This document shows positions 50,803 to 60,435 of a DNA stretch of 64,000 bases, piece after piece. Source of the stretch: Pseudovibrio ascidiaceicola (GTDB lineage: Bacteria > Pseudomonadota > Alphaproteobacteria > Rhizobiales > Stappiaceae); the NCBI RefSeq assembly GCF_900114245.1, contig NZ_FOSK01000008.1, positions 124,001 to 188,000 of the forward strand, written 5' to 3'. The notes beneath the pieces were generated by a model that saw only the letters and a list, made by a program, of their open reading frames with translations, was not told the origin of the DNA and did no database searches. Position 1 is the stretch's first letter, and each line of letters starts with the position of its first letter. The position numbers and the translations under genes are program-made.

Positions 50803-52890
50803 TTAGGCCTTCCTCTTTTTTTCCTTTGGAGTTTTGGTTTTGGGCTTAGACCCCGCTTGCGGGCTGGATTCTTGCTTCGGCTTCACCACAGGGGAGCTTG
50901 GTGTTTCTGGCGGTTGGAGGGCGCTGTTTTCGCCGTAGTTGGTGACGAAGGGGTGGGCGACTTCGATGTTTTGGTCTGAAATGAGTTTCAGGGTGCGGAT
51001 GATGATGCTCTCCTGAATGGCGAGATACTCATCACGAGTTGCGGCCTGAACGCTGTCTTCGATCTGGATTACAATGCCGTTCTCATCAATGTTCTCGAGT
51101 CTCACCTTTGCTGCATCTGGTTGGGACAGCGGATGTTTGGCCAGCATTCGTTTGATCTTGGTGATGAGCTTTTCCAGTTGCTCTGCGCTGGTGTCGTACT
51201 TCAATGCAAATCTCAGAACGACGCGGAAGTGATCTTTCAGCGTGTAGTTCATGAAGTTCATCTTGGCGAGGTCGGCGTTAGGAATAGTGACCAGTGTTCT
51301 GTCCGTGGTTCTAATCCGAGTTGAGCGCATACCGATGGATTCCACGTGTCCGCGCACCTTGTTGAACTCGCAATAATCTCCGACACGGACAATGCCGTCC
51401 GCATAGAGGATCAGTCCGCCGAGAAGGTTTTCGAGCGTGGGTTGAGCGGCCAGCGCGATCGCGAGACCGCCAACACTGATACCTGCGATGATGCCGTAGA
51501 GCGGGATATTCAGGCGGGTTGCGCCGTAAGTGAGCAAGATGAGGGCGCACAGGATGGCGAAGAACTGTGTTGCTGTGCGGATGATGCTGCGGTCGATGGA
51601 GGCTACGCCTCGGTTCTTGAGCAGCACCAGCTCGCTCAGGAGGCGCAGGACCTTGTAAATGATGACGGCGCCGCCAATCCAGACGAGCGTTTCGATGGTC
51701 AGGTCATAGACTTGCAGAACCGGGCCACCGATATTGATTTGATAGTCAGCCAAATAACGCAGGAAAATGAGAGAGCCGACAATGACGCCGGAAGTGATGA
51801 TGCTGAGCACTTGCCGCCGAACCGGCTTTTTGCGATCTGGTAGGCGCCGCATGATGGTGATGAAGAAGAAAAGAATGACTGCGGCAATTGCTGTGATCAG
51901 GATCAGCGCGAACCATTGCCAGACGGCTTGTCCATAATACAGCTCCAATAGCCATGGAGGCTGGCTTTCAATCAGTGAGAACCAGGCTGGCGGAAGCAGG
52001 TGCCCAGGACTGCTGGCAAAGAAGTGATACAGGTCTTGCGGAATGGGAGAGCGGGACGGGAGCGCTTTGACTTCCTCATAAAACTCTGGAATCCGGTCCA
52101 CTGTTTGTGCAGAGAAAACATACTCCCCTTGCTGCGGTCCTTCAGTCATCTTGGTGATGACGATTTGAGTGAATGGGATCGTCCAAGAGTTTTCTAAATC
52201 GGCCTGATTGAAGTCGTAAGTGCCTGCGGTCGTTCCGGGTATATCCGGGAAAGGCGGAAGTGGGATGCGGTCCAGTATCTCTTTGAGCTGCAGGACTAGC
52301 TCAAGTGATGTTTGCTGGCGTGTTGCGCTGGGGAGCCCGGAAAGATCAAAGCAGCCTCTGGCGCGTTCCAGAAGAATTTCGGCGAGATGGATCTTGTTTT
52401 GTATGTGCTCATGGTTCTTGCTCATGCCGAGCGTTTCCATAGAGAACGCCCCCATGCCGGTGTTCTCTTCATAAGCTTCCTGAATGAGGTGGTTTGTTTC
52501 CTCCATGATGTCGAGGAAGCTGTCCAGTGTTGCTCTTGGGGAGCTGGTGTCGGCAGGTGCGAGAGGGAACATCCCGATGATATCTTTTGCGCGGAACTCC
52601 ATCAGCGGCATTGCTGGCATGCGTAGAGTCTCCGGCATGCCGTTCTCATCAGATGGCATTTCTGGCTTCTCGGAGGGAGCTTTCAGGATCTCTTTTTGCT
52701 GCTGTTTTATGTACTTTTGGTAGAGCGACTGGGCCGGTGCATGGCTGGGAAGTGCCACAAACAAAAGAACGCACAAAATCGCATAAATAACGCGCGCAAC
52801 GCACAAATAACGCAAATCAACGCAAAGCACACTGGCGGCGCGGTATGTCCGTTGTTGTTGGGTTATCGGTTGCGGTTGCTCTGGTTGCAT
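50803..52890 (-). CDS. Large MscS-family mechanosensitive channel
   Basis: Inner-membrane channel of 695 aa. A signal/anchor (LLFVALPSHAPAQ, near residue 50) is followed by a soluble, largely helical periplasmic domain to about residue 315, four or five membrane helices, and the MscS core: GGLAIALAAQPTLENLLGG (pore helix), DYCEFNKVRGHVESIGMRS and RTLVTIPNADLAKMNFMNY. The C-terminal 35 residues are Lys/Pro-rich. It belongs to the long MscK/YbiO-like group rather than MscS itself. The N-terminal coding region contains repeats of AACGCA (minus strand TGCGTT). Confidence 0.9.
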   Translation of the reverse strand: MQPEQPQPITQQQRTYRAASVLCVDLRYLCVARVIYAILCVLLFVALPSHAPAQSLYQKYIKQQQKEILKAPSEKPEMPSDENGMPETLRMPAMPLMEFRAKDIIGMFPLAPADTSSPRATLDSFLDIMEETNHLIQEAYEENTGMGAFSMETLGMSKNHEHIQNKIHLAEILLERARGCFDLSGLPSATRQQTSLELVLQLKEILDRIPLPPFPDIPGTTAGTYDFNQADLENSWTIPFTQIVITKMTEGPQQGEYVFSAQTVDRIPEFYEEVKALPSRSPIPQDLYHFFASSPGHLLPPAWFSLIESQPPWLLELYYGQAVWQWFALILITAIAAVILFFFITIMRRLPDRKKPVRRQVLSIITSGVIVGSLIFLRYLADYQINIGGPVLQVYDLTIETLVWIGGAVIIYKVLRLLSELVLLKNRGVASIDRSIIRTATQFFAILCALILLTYGATRLNIPLYGIIAGISVGGLAIALAAQPTLENLLGGLILYADGIVRVGDYCEFNKVRGHVESIGMRSTRIRTTDRTLVTIPNADLAKMNFMNYTLKDHFRVVLRFALKYDTSAEQLEKLITKIKRMLAKHPLSQPDAAKVRLENIDENGIVIQIEDSVQAATRDEYLAIQESIIIRTLKLISDQNIEVAHPFVTNYGENSALQPPETPSSPVVKPKQESSPQAGSKPKTKTPKEKKRKA

Positions 52891-53142
52891 CTAGGTCTCG
52901 GTTGATGTCAGTTTCCTGTTCTATGAAACCAGCCACTCAAGACCATTTGGACAATCCACGCCCTGTTATTTAAGTAAAATTTGCCGGTGGGTTATCGTGG
53001 CTTTCGCGCAACGCCTGTGGGTTAGCTGAGATTCCTCAGCGATTGCCGCGTCTTTGCCTCGTTCTGGCCTTTTCCCCGTAGCATTCCAGTGCTAAGCCCT
53101 TTACAGCTCGGGCGTTTGAATCACTAGCTGCTGGAAATTTTT

Positions 53143-53688
53143 ATGGGTTTTACAATGCGTAAATATCTTGGGCGCGCTGCATCTTGCGCACTTGCTGCGT
53201 TGATCGGTGGGGCAGCGTTTGCATTGCCGGCTCAAGCTCAGACACCAATTAAAAACCCGGTTGCAGTGTTCAAAGGGCTGGATAAAATCACCGGCCGTAT
53301 TACAACGTTTGATGTCTACATTGACGAGACAGTCCAGTTTGGTGCGCTTCAGGTGACGCCGCGCGTTTGCAATTCCCGGCCACGGACAGAGGCTTCTCAA
53401 ACGACTGCGTTTATTGAGGTTGATGAACTTACGCTGGACAGCAAGGTTCGCCGGATCTTCAGTGGCTGGATGTTTGCAAGCAACCCTGGTGTGCATGCTG
53501 TTGAGCATAGCGTCTATGATATCTGGCTGATCAACTGTAAGAAGACAACTTCTGTGCCTCCGCCAGAAGGGTACGCTGGTCCAGCTGTTGACTTGGTCTC
53601 CGAAGAGGATGATCTGGCTGGAAAAGACTTTGTTTCTTCAGGGGAAATCCCGGTGCCACGACCGAAGGTTGTTGCAACACTGCGATAA
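53143..53688 (+). CDS. DUF2155-containing periplasmic protein
   Basis: Secreted protein of 181 aa typical for alphaproteobacteria. A signal peptide (ALAALIGGAAFALPAQA, cleaved around residue 32) precedes the DUF2155 core AVFKGLDKITGRITTFDVYID, FGALQVTPRVCNSRP, and WMFASNPGVHAVEHSVYDIWLINC; the two conserved Cys may form a disulfide. ATG 53143 or 53155 can start it. The function is unknown; the neighbourhood of aat and accBC is conserved in related genomes as far as I know, but gives no role. Confidence 0.85.
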   Translation: MGFTMRKYLGRAASCALAALIGGAAFALPAQAQTPIKNPVAVFKGLDKITGRITTFDVYIDETVQFGALQVTPRVCNSRPRTEASQTTAFIEVDELTLDSKVRRIFSGWMFASNPGVHAVEHSVYDIWLINCKKTTSVPPPEGYAGPAVDLVSEEDDLAGKDFVSSGEIPVPRPKVVATLR

Positions 53689-53694
53689 ATAATG

Positions 53695-53719
53695 CGGCCT
53701 CTCAGATGAGGCCGTTTTT
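53695..53719. terminator. Terminator between DUF2155 gene and aat
   Basis: CGGCCTC pairs with GAGGCCG, then T5 on the plus strand. The aat stop codon (53702) lies in its loop. Confidence 0.85.
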
Positions 53720-54391
53720 GGTTTTAGTTGGAGCAGGGCGCATATCCTCGATGATCTGTAGAACCAGCTTGCCAGAGCTTTCTTGCGGCAACGCATGGAA
53801 ATCTCCGTGAACCATCAAGGCATTTTCCAGCAGCTTGCCATATTGTTCTTTAGGAACTTCGGTCGCGCCGAACTGTTCCAGATGCTCTGTCACGAACTGA
53901 GCGTCCAGTAACCTGTAGCCTCCATAGAGCAGGCGGCCATACAAATGTACAAGGGCAACCTTGGAGGCATCCCGCTCCAGCGAGAACATACTCTCCCCAA
54001 AGAACGCTCCGCCCAGAGATACACCGTAAAGGCCTCCAACAAGCTCGTCAGAAGCGTTGTAGACTTCGATTGTGTGGCAATACCCCATAGCAAAAAGCGC
54101 AGTGTAGAGCTTGCGGATCTCAGCGTTGATCCATGTCTCTTTGCGCTCTGAGGTGGTTGTCGCGCAGTGAGAGATTACTGCTTTGAAATCACGGGAGGCT
54201 CGAACGACAAATTTGTCGGAGCGGACGGTTCTTGCGAGCCGTTTGGGGATGTGAAATGAATCGAGCGGCAAGATACCTCGCCGCTCGGGATCAATCCAGA
54301 AAAGATCAGGAGAGTCAGCAGTCTCAGCCATTGGAAAGATGCCACAAGCGTATGCTTTAAGCAGAATTTGTGGGGTAATCTTAAATTCCAT
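53702..54391 (-). CDS. aat: Leucyl/phenylalanyl-tRNA-protein transferase
   Basis: N-end-rule enzyme that adds Leu or Phe from tRNA to proteins starting with Arg or Lys, marking them for ClpAP; 229 aa. [32 protein letters not shown] is the family N-terminal signature, and [19 protein letters not shown] with [16 protein letters not shown] follow. It lies 31 bases downstream of accC without a terminator, so it is probably the last gene of an accB-accC-aat operon, a frequent alphaproteobacterial order. Confidence 0.95.
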   Translation of the reverse strand: MEFKITPQILLKAYACGIFPMAETADSPDLFWIDPERRGILPLDSFHIPKRLARTVRSDKFVVRASRDFKAVISHCATTTSERKETWINAEIRKLYTALFAMGYCHTIEVYNASDELVGGLYGVSLGGAFFGESMFSLERDASKVALVHLYGRLLYGGYRLLDAQFVTEHLEQFGATEVPKEQYGKLLENALMVHGDFHALPQESSGKLVLQIIEDMRPAPTKTKNGLI

Positions 54392-54422
54392 GCTGGTCTG
54401 CTTTTGACCTCCCTAAATCTCC

Positions 54423-55790
54423 TCAGTCTTCTTCGGAGTTCTGTGCTGCAATGTGCGCGTCCAGGAACTTCTCAAGCCAATGGATATCATAGGCGCCATT
54501 GGCGATATCCTGATTGTCCAGAAGCTCTGTGAAGAGCGGAACTGTTGTATTGATACCATCAACCACAAACTCGCTCAGAGCGCGACGCAGACGCATCATA
54601 CATTCCACGCGGGTCCGGCCATGAACGATCAGCTTACCGATCAGGCTGTCATAATGCGGAGGAATTTTGTAGCCCTGATAAACGCCGGAATCTACGCGCA
54701 CGCCCAAGCCACCTGGTGGGTGGTAGTAGGTGATTGTGCCCGGAGATGGAGCAAAGGTCAGTGGATGTTCTGCATTGATACGGCACTCAATCGCATGACC
54801 GGAGAAGCGAACTTCATCCTGGCTGATTGAAAGAGTAGAGCCTCCAGCAATACGGATCTGTTCGATCACAAGATCAATGCCGGTGACCATCTCTGTTACA
54901 GGGTGTTCCACCTGCAAACGAGTGTTCATTTCAATGAAGTAGAACTCACCGTTTTCATAGAGGAATTCGATGGTGCCTGCGCCGCGATACTTGAGCTTAC
55001 GCATAGCGTCTGCACAAACTTCGCCGATCTCCATACGTTGTTCTTCATTCAGCGCAGGGGATGGACACTCTTCGAATACCTTCTGATGGCGGCGCTGCAA
55101 GGAACAGTCGCGCTCACCAAGGTGGATCGCGTTGCCCTGACCGTCACCCAGAACCTGCACCTCAATGTGGCGTGGTTTGCCGAGGTACTTTTCCATGTAC
55201 AGAGCATCATCGCCAAAGGCTGCTTTGGATTCGGAGCGTGCGGTTGAAATCGCAGTATCCAGATCTTCTGCTGTCAGAGCGACCTTCATGCCACGGCCAC
55301 CGCCGCCTGCTGCCGCTTTTACGAGAACCGGATAACCGATTTCCTTAGCGATTGCATGGACGTCGTCTTCAGGGGTGATGCCACCATCGGAACCTGGCAC
55401 AACTGGAATACCCAGTTCTTTTGCCGTGGTCTTTGCCTGAATCTTATCGCCCATCACACGGATGTGCTCTGAGGTAGGGCCGATAAAGGTGATACCGTGT
55501 GCCTCAAGAATTTCCGCAAAGCGTGCATTCTCGGAAAGGAAACCATAACCGGGATGCACAGCGTCGGCGCCAGTGATTTCACAGGCAGCCAGAATTTGCG
55601 GGATATTGAGATAACTGTCACGCGCTACTGGCGGACCAATACAAACGCTTTCGTCAGCCAGACGCACGTGCATCGCATCTTCGTCAGCAGTAGAGTGGAC
55701 CGCAACAGTGCGAATGCCAAGCTCTTTACATGCCCGAAGGATGCGGAGTGCGATCTCGCCGCGGTTTGCGATGAGGATCTTTGAGAACAT
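54423..55790 (-). CDS. accC: Biotin carboxylase subunit of acetyl-CoA carboxylase
   Basis: ATP-dependent carboxylation of the biotin on AccB, first step of fatty acid synthesis; 455 aa. [19 protein letters not shown] opens the biotin-carboxylase N-domain, the ATP-grasp glycine loop is [13 protein letters not shown], and [17 protein letters not shown] is the active-site signature. Downstream of accB by 14 bases, so one transcript. Length matches E. coli AccC (449). Confidence 0.97.
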   Translation of the reverse strand: MFSKILIANRGEIALRILRACKELGIRTVAVHSTADEDAMHVRLADESVCIGPPVARDSYLNIPQILAACEITGADAVHPGYGFLSENARFAEILEAHGITFIGPTSEHIRVMGDKIQAKTTAKELGIPVVPGSDGGITPEDDVHAIAKEIGYPVLVKAAAGGGGRGMKVALTAEDLDTAISTARSESKAAFGDDALYMEKYLGKPRHIEVQVLGDGQGNAIHLGERDCSLQRRHQKVFEECPSPALNEEQRMEIGEVCADAMRKLKYRGAGTIEFLYENGEFYFIEMNTRLQVEHPVTEMVTGIDLVIEQIRIAGGSTLSISQDEVRFSGHAIECRINAEHPLTFAPSPGTITYYHPPGGLGVRVDSGVYQGYKIPPHYDSLIGKLIVHGRTRVECMMRLRRALSEFVVDGINTTVPLFTELLDNQDIANGAYDIHWLEKFLDAHIAAQNSEED

Positions 55791-55804
55791 AGAGACTTCG
55801 CCTG

Positions 55805-56278
55805 TTATTCGATGATGATAAGTGGTTCGCCGAATTCAACTGGCTGACCATCTTCAACCAGAATTGCAGTCACAGTGCCTGACTTTGGTGAAGGGATCTG
55901 ATTCATGGTCTTCATCGCTTCAATGATCAGAATGGTGTCGCCCTTCTTGATGGACTTACCTACTTCAATAAAGACTGACGCGCCTGGCTCTGGTGCCAGA
56001 TAGGCTGTGCCAACCATTGGAGAAGTTACTGCGCCCGGATGATTTGCAGCATCTGCAGAAACTGCAATCTCTACAGGTGCAGCGGCTGCTGGTGCCGGTG
56101 CTGGAGCAGCGACAGGAGCAGGTGCTGCTACTGGTGCCACTGCACCCACTGTCAGCTGACGAGCGACACGAACGCGGAGATCTTTTTGTTCCACCTCGAT
56201 TTCGGTCAGGTTGGTTTCGTCCAGCACATTTGCAAGCTGGCGGATCATTTCCTGATCAAACTTAGTTTCTTTCGTCAT
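55805..56278 (-). CDS. accB: Biotin carboxyl carrier protein of acetyl-CoA carboxylase
   Basis: Carries CO2 on biotin between AccC and AccAD; 157 aa from ATG 56278 (ATG 56287 is also possible; the frame is open to 56389 but that part is not family-like). Helical N-terminus [22 protein letters not shown], a Pro/Ala linker (about residues 46-68), then the biotinyl domain with [11 protein letters not shown]; Lys123 is the biotinylated residue. The residue after it is Thr instead of the common Met or Leu. The product is exact in length for BCCP. Confidence 0.95.
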   Translation of the reverse strand: MTKETKFDQEMIRQLANVLDETNLTEIEVEQKDLRVRVARQLTVGAVAPVAAPAPVAAPAPAPAAAAPVEIAVSADAANHPGAVTSPMVGTAYLAPEPGASVFIEVGKSIKKGDTILIIEAMKTMNQIPSPKSGTVTAILVEDGQPVEFGEPLIIIE

Positions 56279-56812
56279 CGTTTTCATCGTCCAGTTCGAA
56301 ATGCCCTGACTAATGCCAGGAGCCTTCGGTTTGGCCCCCAAAGCGACTGTGCAGCAAGGATGGCCTTTTAATAATCTGTGAAAATCCAATTGCTCAGAGC
56401 AAATGCGGACTTTCTGACTGAATGAACTACGTAAGCAGTTGGTTATTAACTGCTTAGATAGCCATTAATTCTCTAGTTGCGAGATGCTGTCTTTTAAAAA
56501 GTATGCATCCGGAGTGCCTAGGCTGCGCATAAGGCAATATCATGTTTATTAGCGCAGAAAGGCACATAACGCTTTAGATTTACTCAGAAGTACACAAATG
56601 TAGTTGCGTCTACGCAACCAATCTGTTCTCAAAAACTCTGTGTAACAATCTAGGTTTACTTGACGTATTGGTAAAGTGTAGCCAGGCAAATAAACATAAC
56701 TGGCCCTCTTATATGGTCAGAGCGGACCAAGGAAAAGACCTTTGTCCGCTCTGAGTTGAGTTCTTAAGGATAAAGCTGCGAAAATGCGTTGATATGCGCG
56801 GTTGAGATCAAT
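56279..56812. other. Intergenic region between accB and the dsbA-like gene
   Basis: About 530 bases. It should hold the accB promoter and, near 56717-56754, a long hairpin downstream of the dsbA-like gene. Nothing else recognised. Confidence 0.5.
56717..56754 (-). terminator. Long hairpin downstream of the dsbA-like gene
   Basis: TCAGAGCGGAC (56717-56727) is perfectly inverted at 56744-56754, with an AAGG/CCTT inner stem. No T-run follows, so it may terminate with Rho or stabilise the message. Confidence 0.55.
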
Positions 56813-57556
56813 CTACTCGCGTTCAGCTGCAATTTTTTCCTTCAAAGTGTCATAGCCAACGGCTCCAACAATCACTTCTTCACCCAAAATGTAAGAAGGA
56901 GTTCCGGTGATGCCGAGTTGCTCAGCAATAGTGAATACTTCCTGGAAGGTTTCGGCTGCGCGGTTGGACTTCATTGATTTTTCCAGATCTGCATCAGAGA
57001 TCCCGAGATCTTTTGCAACTTTCAGGCTGCTCGCGAGGTTTGCACGGCCAGGCTGGCCCAGAAGTGCGAGGTGGAAGTCCTCGTATTTTTCTGGTGCAAC
57101 TTCAGCAACTGCGATCGCAACGCGTGCAGCTTCCTGAGATGCTTTGCCCAGTACAGGGAATTCTTTCAAGACAACGCGGAGGTTCTTGTCTTCGTCAACG
57201 AGGCGAACAAGGTCAGACAGTGCGCGCTTACAGTAACCGCAGTTGTAATCGAACAGTTCAACAAGAGTGACGTCGCCGTCTGGGTTGCCGAGGACAATCT
57301 GGTAGTCGCTGTTGTAGATCTCATCAGAGAGGCTGGAGATAGCGCCTTTGCGTGCGCTTTCTTCTTCTGCGAGACGGCGCTTATCAAGTTCCTGAAGCGC
57401 TTCCAGCACGATTTCCGGATTTGCGACAAGGTATTCCTTGATGATTGTTTCGACTTCAGCGCGGTTCACCGATTCTGCTTGTGCAGAAAAGGTTGCTGGC
57501 AGCAGAGCGAGTGTTGCAGCACATGTGATCGCAGCTCGGCGAATGAGTTTCTTCAT
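56813..57556 (-). CDS. DsbA-family periplasmic thiol-disulfide oxidoreductase
   Basis: Periplasmic thioredoxin-fold protein of 247 aa. A signal peptide (cleaved near residue 27, SAQA) precedes a Com1-like N-terminal helix region (VETIIKEYLVANPEIVLEALQEL) and the DsbA/ScsC-like domain: FDYNCGYCKRALSDL has the CGYC active site (Cys106, Cys109), and TGTPSYILGEEVI contains the cis-proline. It probably oxidises or isomerises exported cysteine pairs. The M48 protease gene lies 51 bases upstream in the same direction, so the two may share a transcript. Confidence 0.9.
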   Translation of the reverse strand: MKKLIRRAAITCAATLALLPATFSAQAESVNRAEVETIIKEYLVANPEIVLEALQELDKRRLAEEESARKGAISSLSDEIYNSDYQIVLGNPDGDVTLVELFDYNCGYCKRALSDLVRLVDEDKNLRVVLKEFPVLGKASQEAARVAIAVAEVAPEKYEDFHLALLGQPGRANLASSLKVAKDLGISDADLEKSMKSNRAAETFQEVFTIAEQLGITGTPSYILGEEVIVGAVGYDTLKEKIAAERE

Positions 57557-57607
57557 GACGTCTCCTGTAACCCTGTTCGGGTGCGTGGTTTTTATCAGTC
57601 TGATTTA

Positions 57608-59050
57608 TTAGCGGCGTTTGAGCTGAGGCACTTTGACTGACAGTATATCGTCAGCTTGTTGCCAGGCAGGTGAGCCGACCTTTAACTTTTTTTGAGCCCG
57701 TTTCGCATAACGCTGTGCGCTGCGAATATCACCACGGGTCATATGGCTTTGTGCGGTTGCCAGATCTGCACCAGCAATGTCGCCCAGACGGGCATTTGCG
57801 ATTGCAAGTTGCGCATAGCCGTTCATGGAATATCTGTCTTTTCGCAGAGCTCTGGTCAAAATGCTCTTTGCTTCTTTCAGGTACCGCTTGTCATCGGATG
57901 CGACCATTGCGAAGCCCAGCCAGATTTCAAAATGCGGATTGCCAGGATAAAGTGCCAGCGCTTTGCGGAATGGTGCAATTGCGGCTTTTGGTTTGCCACC
58001 CTCGAGCAGCGCCTGTCCTTTGATTTCATAAAAATACGGATATTCCGGCGCTTTTGAGATCAAGGCGTCGATTTTTCTGACGGCTTTTGATGCTTTGTCG
58101 GACCTCATGCTTGCAATGGCACGGGCATATTGCGCGGGGAGACTTTTGTCTCTTTCCGGATAGGCGCGGTAAACTGAGTTTCTATGACTGGTGAATGCCA
58201 GTAGTTTGGCTTTGACCATGTCATGCTTCAATTGAAGGCGCTCGGGATCCTTCTTATTGAAGTGTTTTGCCTTTTGCGCCTTGTTTTGAAGCGCGTTGAA
58301 ACGGGCGCGTGGCATGGGGTGGCTGAGCGCGTATGGGTCTACATACTGCGCTGAGAACAGAGCCTGATCCGCCATGCGTTCAAATGTTGTGAGCATGCCC
58401 TTGGCAGAAACGCCAACGCGATCGAGGTAGCGCAGGGCTGCCTGGTCAGCTGATGATTCTTCAGATCTGCGATAGGACAAGAAATTTCGTTGGGCAAGCG
58501 CTCCGCCACCGGAGACTGCTGCTGCACCACCGCGTGCGATGGAGCTGTTGCCTGTGGTTGCACCTGCTGCCATAGCGCCAGCACCCAAAATCATGCCGAT
58601 AACTGACATGATCTGTGCGTTCGAGGCTGCCTGGCGCATGCGAACCAGATGGTTGCCTGCAATATGGCCGGTTTCGTGTGCGATCACGCCAATCACTTCG
58701 CTTGGCGTTTTGGCATCCATGATGACGCCGAGGTTGATAAACATCCTGCGGCTGTCTGGAACGAAAGCGTTAAAGCTCTTGTCATTGACCAAAATGATCT
58801 CAACCTGATTGGCAGGAAGTCCAGCTGCCCGGAAGATCGGTTTGGCGTATTCGCGCAGCAGGTCTTCAGTTTCTGCATCGCGAACGAGGGGGAGCCCCTT
58901 CTTTTGTTGAGCTTGAGCTGTGGTGATTGCCACATTAGGTACAACCAGAGAAAGTGCGGTTGCTGTTATAAGAAATTTGCGCGCAAACTTTGTTGCTTGT
59001 GATTTGACTGGTTCAATCACACGTTTCAATGCATTGTTCTTAAATTGCAC
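57608..59050 (-). CDS. Periplasmic M48 zinc metalloprotease with TPR repeats (BepA-like)
   Basis: Envelope quality-control protease of 480 aa, similar in plan to E. coli BepA (YfgC), which handles outer-membrane protein assembly. A signal peptide (FLITATALSLVVPNVAITTAQA, to residue 47) precedes the M48 domain with GVIAHETGHIAGNH (zinc ligands His125, His129), the third ligand in YRRSEESSADQAALRY, and C-terminal TPR-like repeats after residue 300 (PEYPYFYEIKGQALLEGG). The GTG at 59050 has AAGGGG 9 bases upstream; the frame is open to 59095. Confidence 0.9.
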   Translation of the reverse strand: MQFKNNALKRVIEPVKSQATKFARKFLITATALSLVVPNVAITTAQAQQKKGLPLVRDAETEDLLREYAKPIFRAAGLPANQVEIILVNDKSFNAFVPDSRRMFINLGVIMDAKTPSEVIGVIAHETGHIAGNHLVRMRQAASNAQIMSVIGMILGAGAMAAGATTGNSSIARGGAAAVSGGGALAQRNFLSYRRSEESSADQAALRYLDRVGVSAKGMLTTFERMADQALFSAQYVDPYALSHPMPRARFNALQNKAQKAKHFNKKDPERLQLKHDMVKAKLLAFTSHRNSVYRAYPERDKSLPAQYARAIASMRSDKASKAVRKIDALISKAPEYPYFYEIKGQALLEGGKPKAAIAPFRKALALYPGNPHFEIWLGFAMVASDDKRYLKEAKSILTRALRKDRYSMNGYAQLAIANARLGDIAGADLATAQSHMTRGDIRSAQRYAKRAQKKLKVGSPAWQQADDILSVKVPQLKRR

Positions 59051-59217
59051 GTCAAGTCCCCTTAATTGGCTTGGCAGGCGCAGAGCGGTTCGCACTTAAA
59101 GTACTACATAGACTTTCAAATAAGCCTTAACCACCCAAGATAGGCAGTTATTAGGCAAAATTGCTAGGTAGCCCGAAAAATTAAAGCACAGGCTCTGAGA
59201 AGAAGAAATAAGAGGGA

Positions 59218-60378
59218 ATGCATTTGTCAGTATTAATGGGATCAAAACGTAGTGAAGTCCTGCCTTTTCAAGCTATGGAAGTGCTGAATGCTGCTAACCG
59301 CCTTGAGCAGAACGGAGAACACGTGCTGCACATGGAAGTGGGACAGCCGGGAGCGCCTGTTCCTGACTCGGTTTTGAAGGTTGCGCATGATCATCTGTCT
59401 TCTGGCCGATTGGGATATACGGAAGCGCAGGGCATTCCGTTGCTGAAGAAGAGCATTGCTCGCTACTATAAGCAAACCTTTGGATTGGAGGTTCCTGAAT
59501 CTCGCATCTTTGCAACCACTGGTTCTTCTGCTGGTTTCAACCTTGCTTTTCTTGCCGGATTTGACAGAGGGGACCGCATTGCAATTACCTCTCCCGGCTA
59601 TCCGGCCTACCGCAATATCATTGAGGTGTTGGGGTTGGAGTGTGTTGAGATTGAGGTTGGGCCGGAAACACGCTGGTCACTCACCCCTGAGATTCTTGAG
59701 GCGGTGCATAAAGAGAAGCCGCTAAAAGGTGTGCTTGTGGCCAGCCCGGCGAACCCGACTGGGACCATGATGTCTCCTGAGGCGCTTAAGGCACTGGTTG
59801 AAGCTTGTGAGGCGATGGACTTGTGGTTCATCTCCGATGAGATTTACCATGGACTTGCCTATGACATGGAGGAGGAGACGGCGCTTCGCTTTACGGACAA
59901 AGCGATTATCGTCAATAGCTTTTCCAAATACTATTGCATGACGGGTTGGCGTATTGGCTGGATGGTGCTGCCTGAGGTGCTTGTGCGTCCGATTGAGCGA
60001 ATTGCGCAGAGCCTCTACATCTCGCCGCCTGAATTGGCGCAAGTGACTGCGGCTGCTGCTTTTGATGCGACTGAGGACTATGAGAAGATCAAGGCTGGGT
60101 ATGCTGCCAACAGGCAGGTGCTGCTTGATCATCTTCCTCAGCTTGGGTTTGACGTGTTGCCGGTTGATGGTGCGTTCTATGTGTATGCGGGTGTTTCTCA
60201 GCTCACTAACGATTCCATGGAGTTCTGTCAGAAGATGTTGGCAGAGACACACATTGCTGCAACGCCTGGCGTTGATTTCGATCTGACGCGCGGAAATCAA
60301 TTCATGCGCTTTTCCTTTGCGGGGAAGGAGCCTGATATCAAGCTTGCGGTAGAGCGGTTGGAAAACTGGCTCAAGTAA
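59218..60378 (+). CDS. Class I/II PLP-dependent aminotransferase
   Basis: PLP-dependent aminotransferase of the aspartate-aminotransferase fold, 386 aa. VLHMEVGQPGAPVPDSV, GYTEAQGIPLLKKSIARYY, ASPANPTGTMM and FISDEIYHGLAYD (PLP-binding Asp/Tyr) are present, and the Schiff-base lysine is in NSFSKYYCMTGWRIGW. Substrate cannot be assigned; aromatic, aspartate or branched amino acids are possible. AGAGGG precedes ATG 59218. Divergent from the M48 protease and closed by a bidirectional terminator shared with rne. Confidence 0.88.
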   Translation: MHLSVLMGSKRSEVLPFQAMEVLNAANRLEQNGEHVLHMEVGQPGAPVPDSVLKVAHDHLSSGRLGYTEAQGIPLLKKSIARYYKQTFGLEVPESRIFATTGSSAGFNLAFLAGFDRGDRIAITSPGYPAYRNIIEVLGLECVEIEVGPETRWSLTPEILEAVHKEKPLKGVLVASPANPTGTMMSPEALKALVEACEAMDLWFISDEIYHGLAYDMEEETALRFTDKAIIVNSFSKYYCMTGWRIGWMVLPEVLVRPIERIAQSLYISPPELAQVTAAAAFDATEDYEKIKAGYAANRQVLLDHLPQLGFDVLPVDGAFYVYAGVSQLTNDSMEFCQKMLAETHIAATPGVDFDLTRGNQFMRFSFAGKEPDIKLAVERLENWLK

Positions 60379-60383
60379 CAGGC

Positions 60384-60421
60384 AATAAAAAAGCCCGCTC
60401 AGTTGAGCGGGCTTTTTTATT
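60384..60421. terminator. Bidirectional terminator between the aminotransferase gene and rne
   Basis: An 18-base arm ending in AAAGCCCGCTCA is perfectly inverted around GT, with A6 and T6 on the two sides. Confidence 0.97.
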
Positions 60422-60435
60422 GAACTTGTTTTCTC

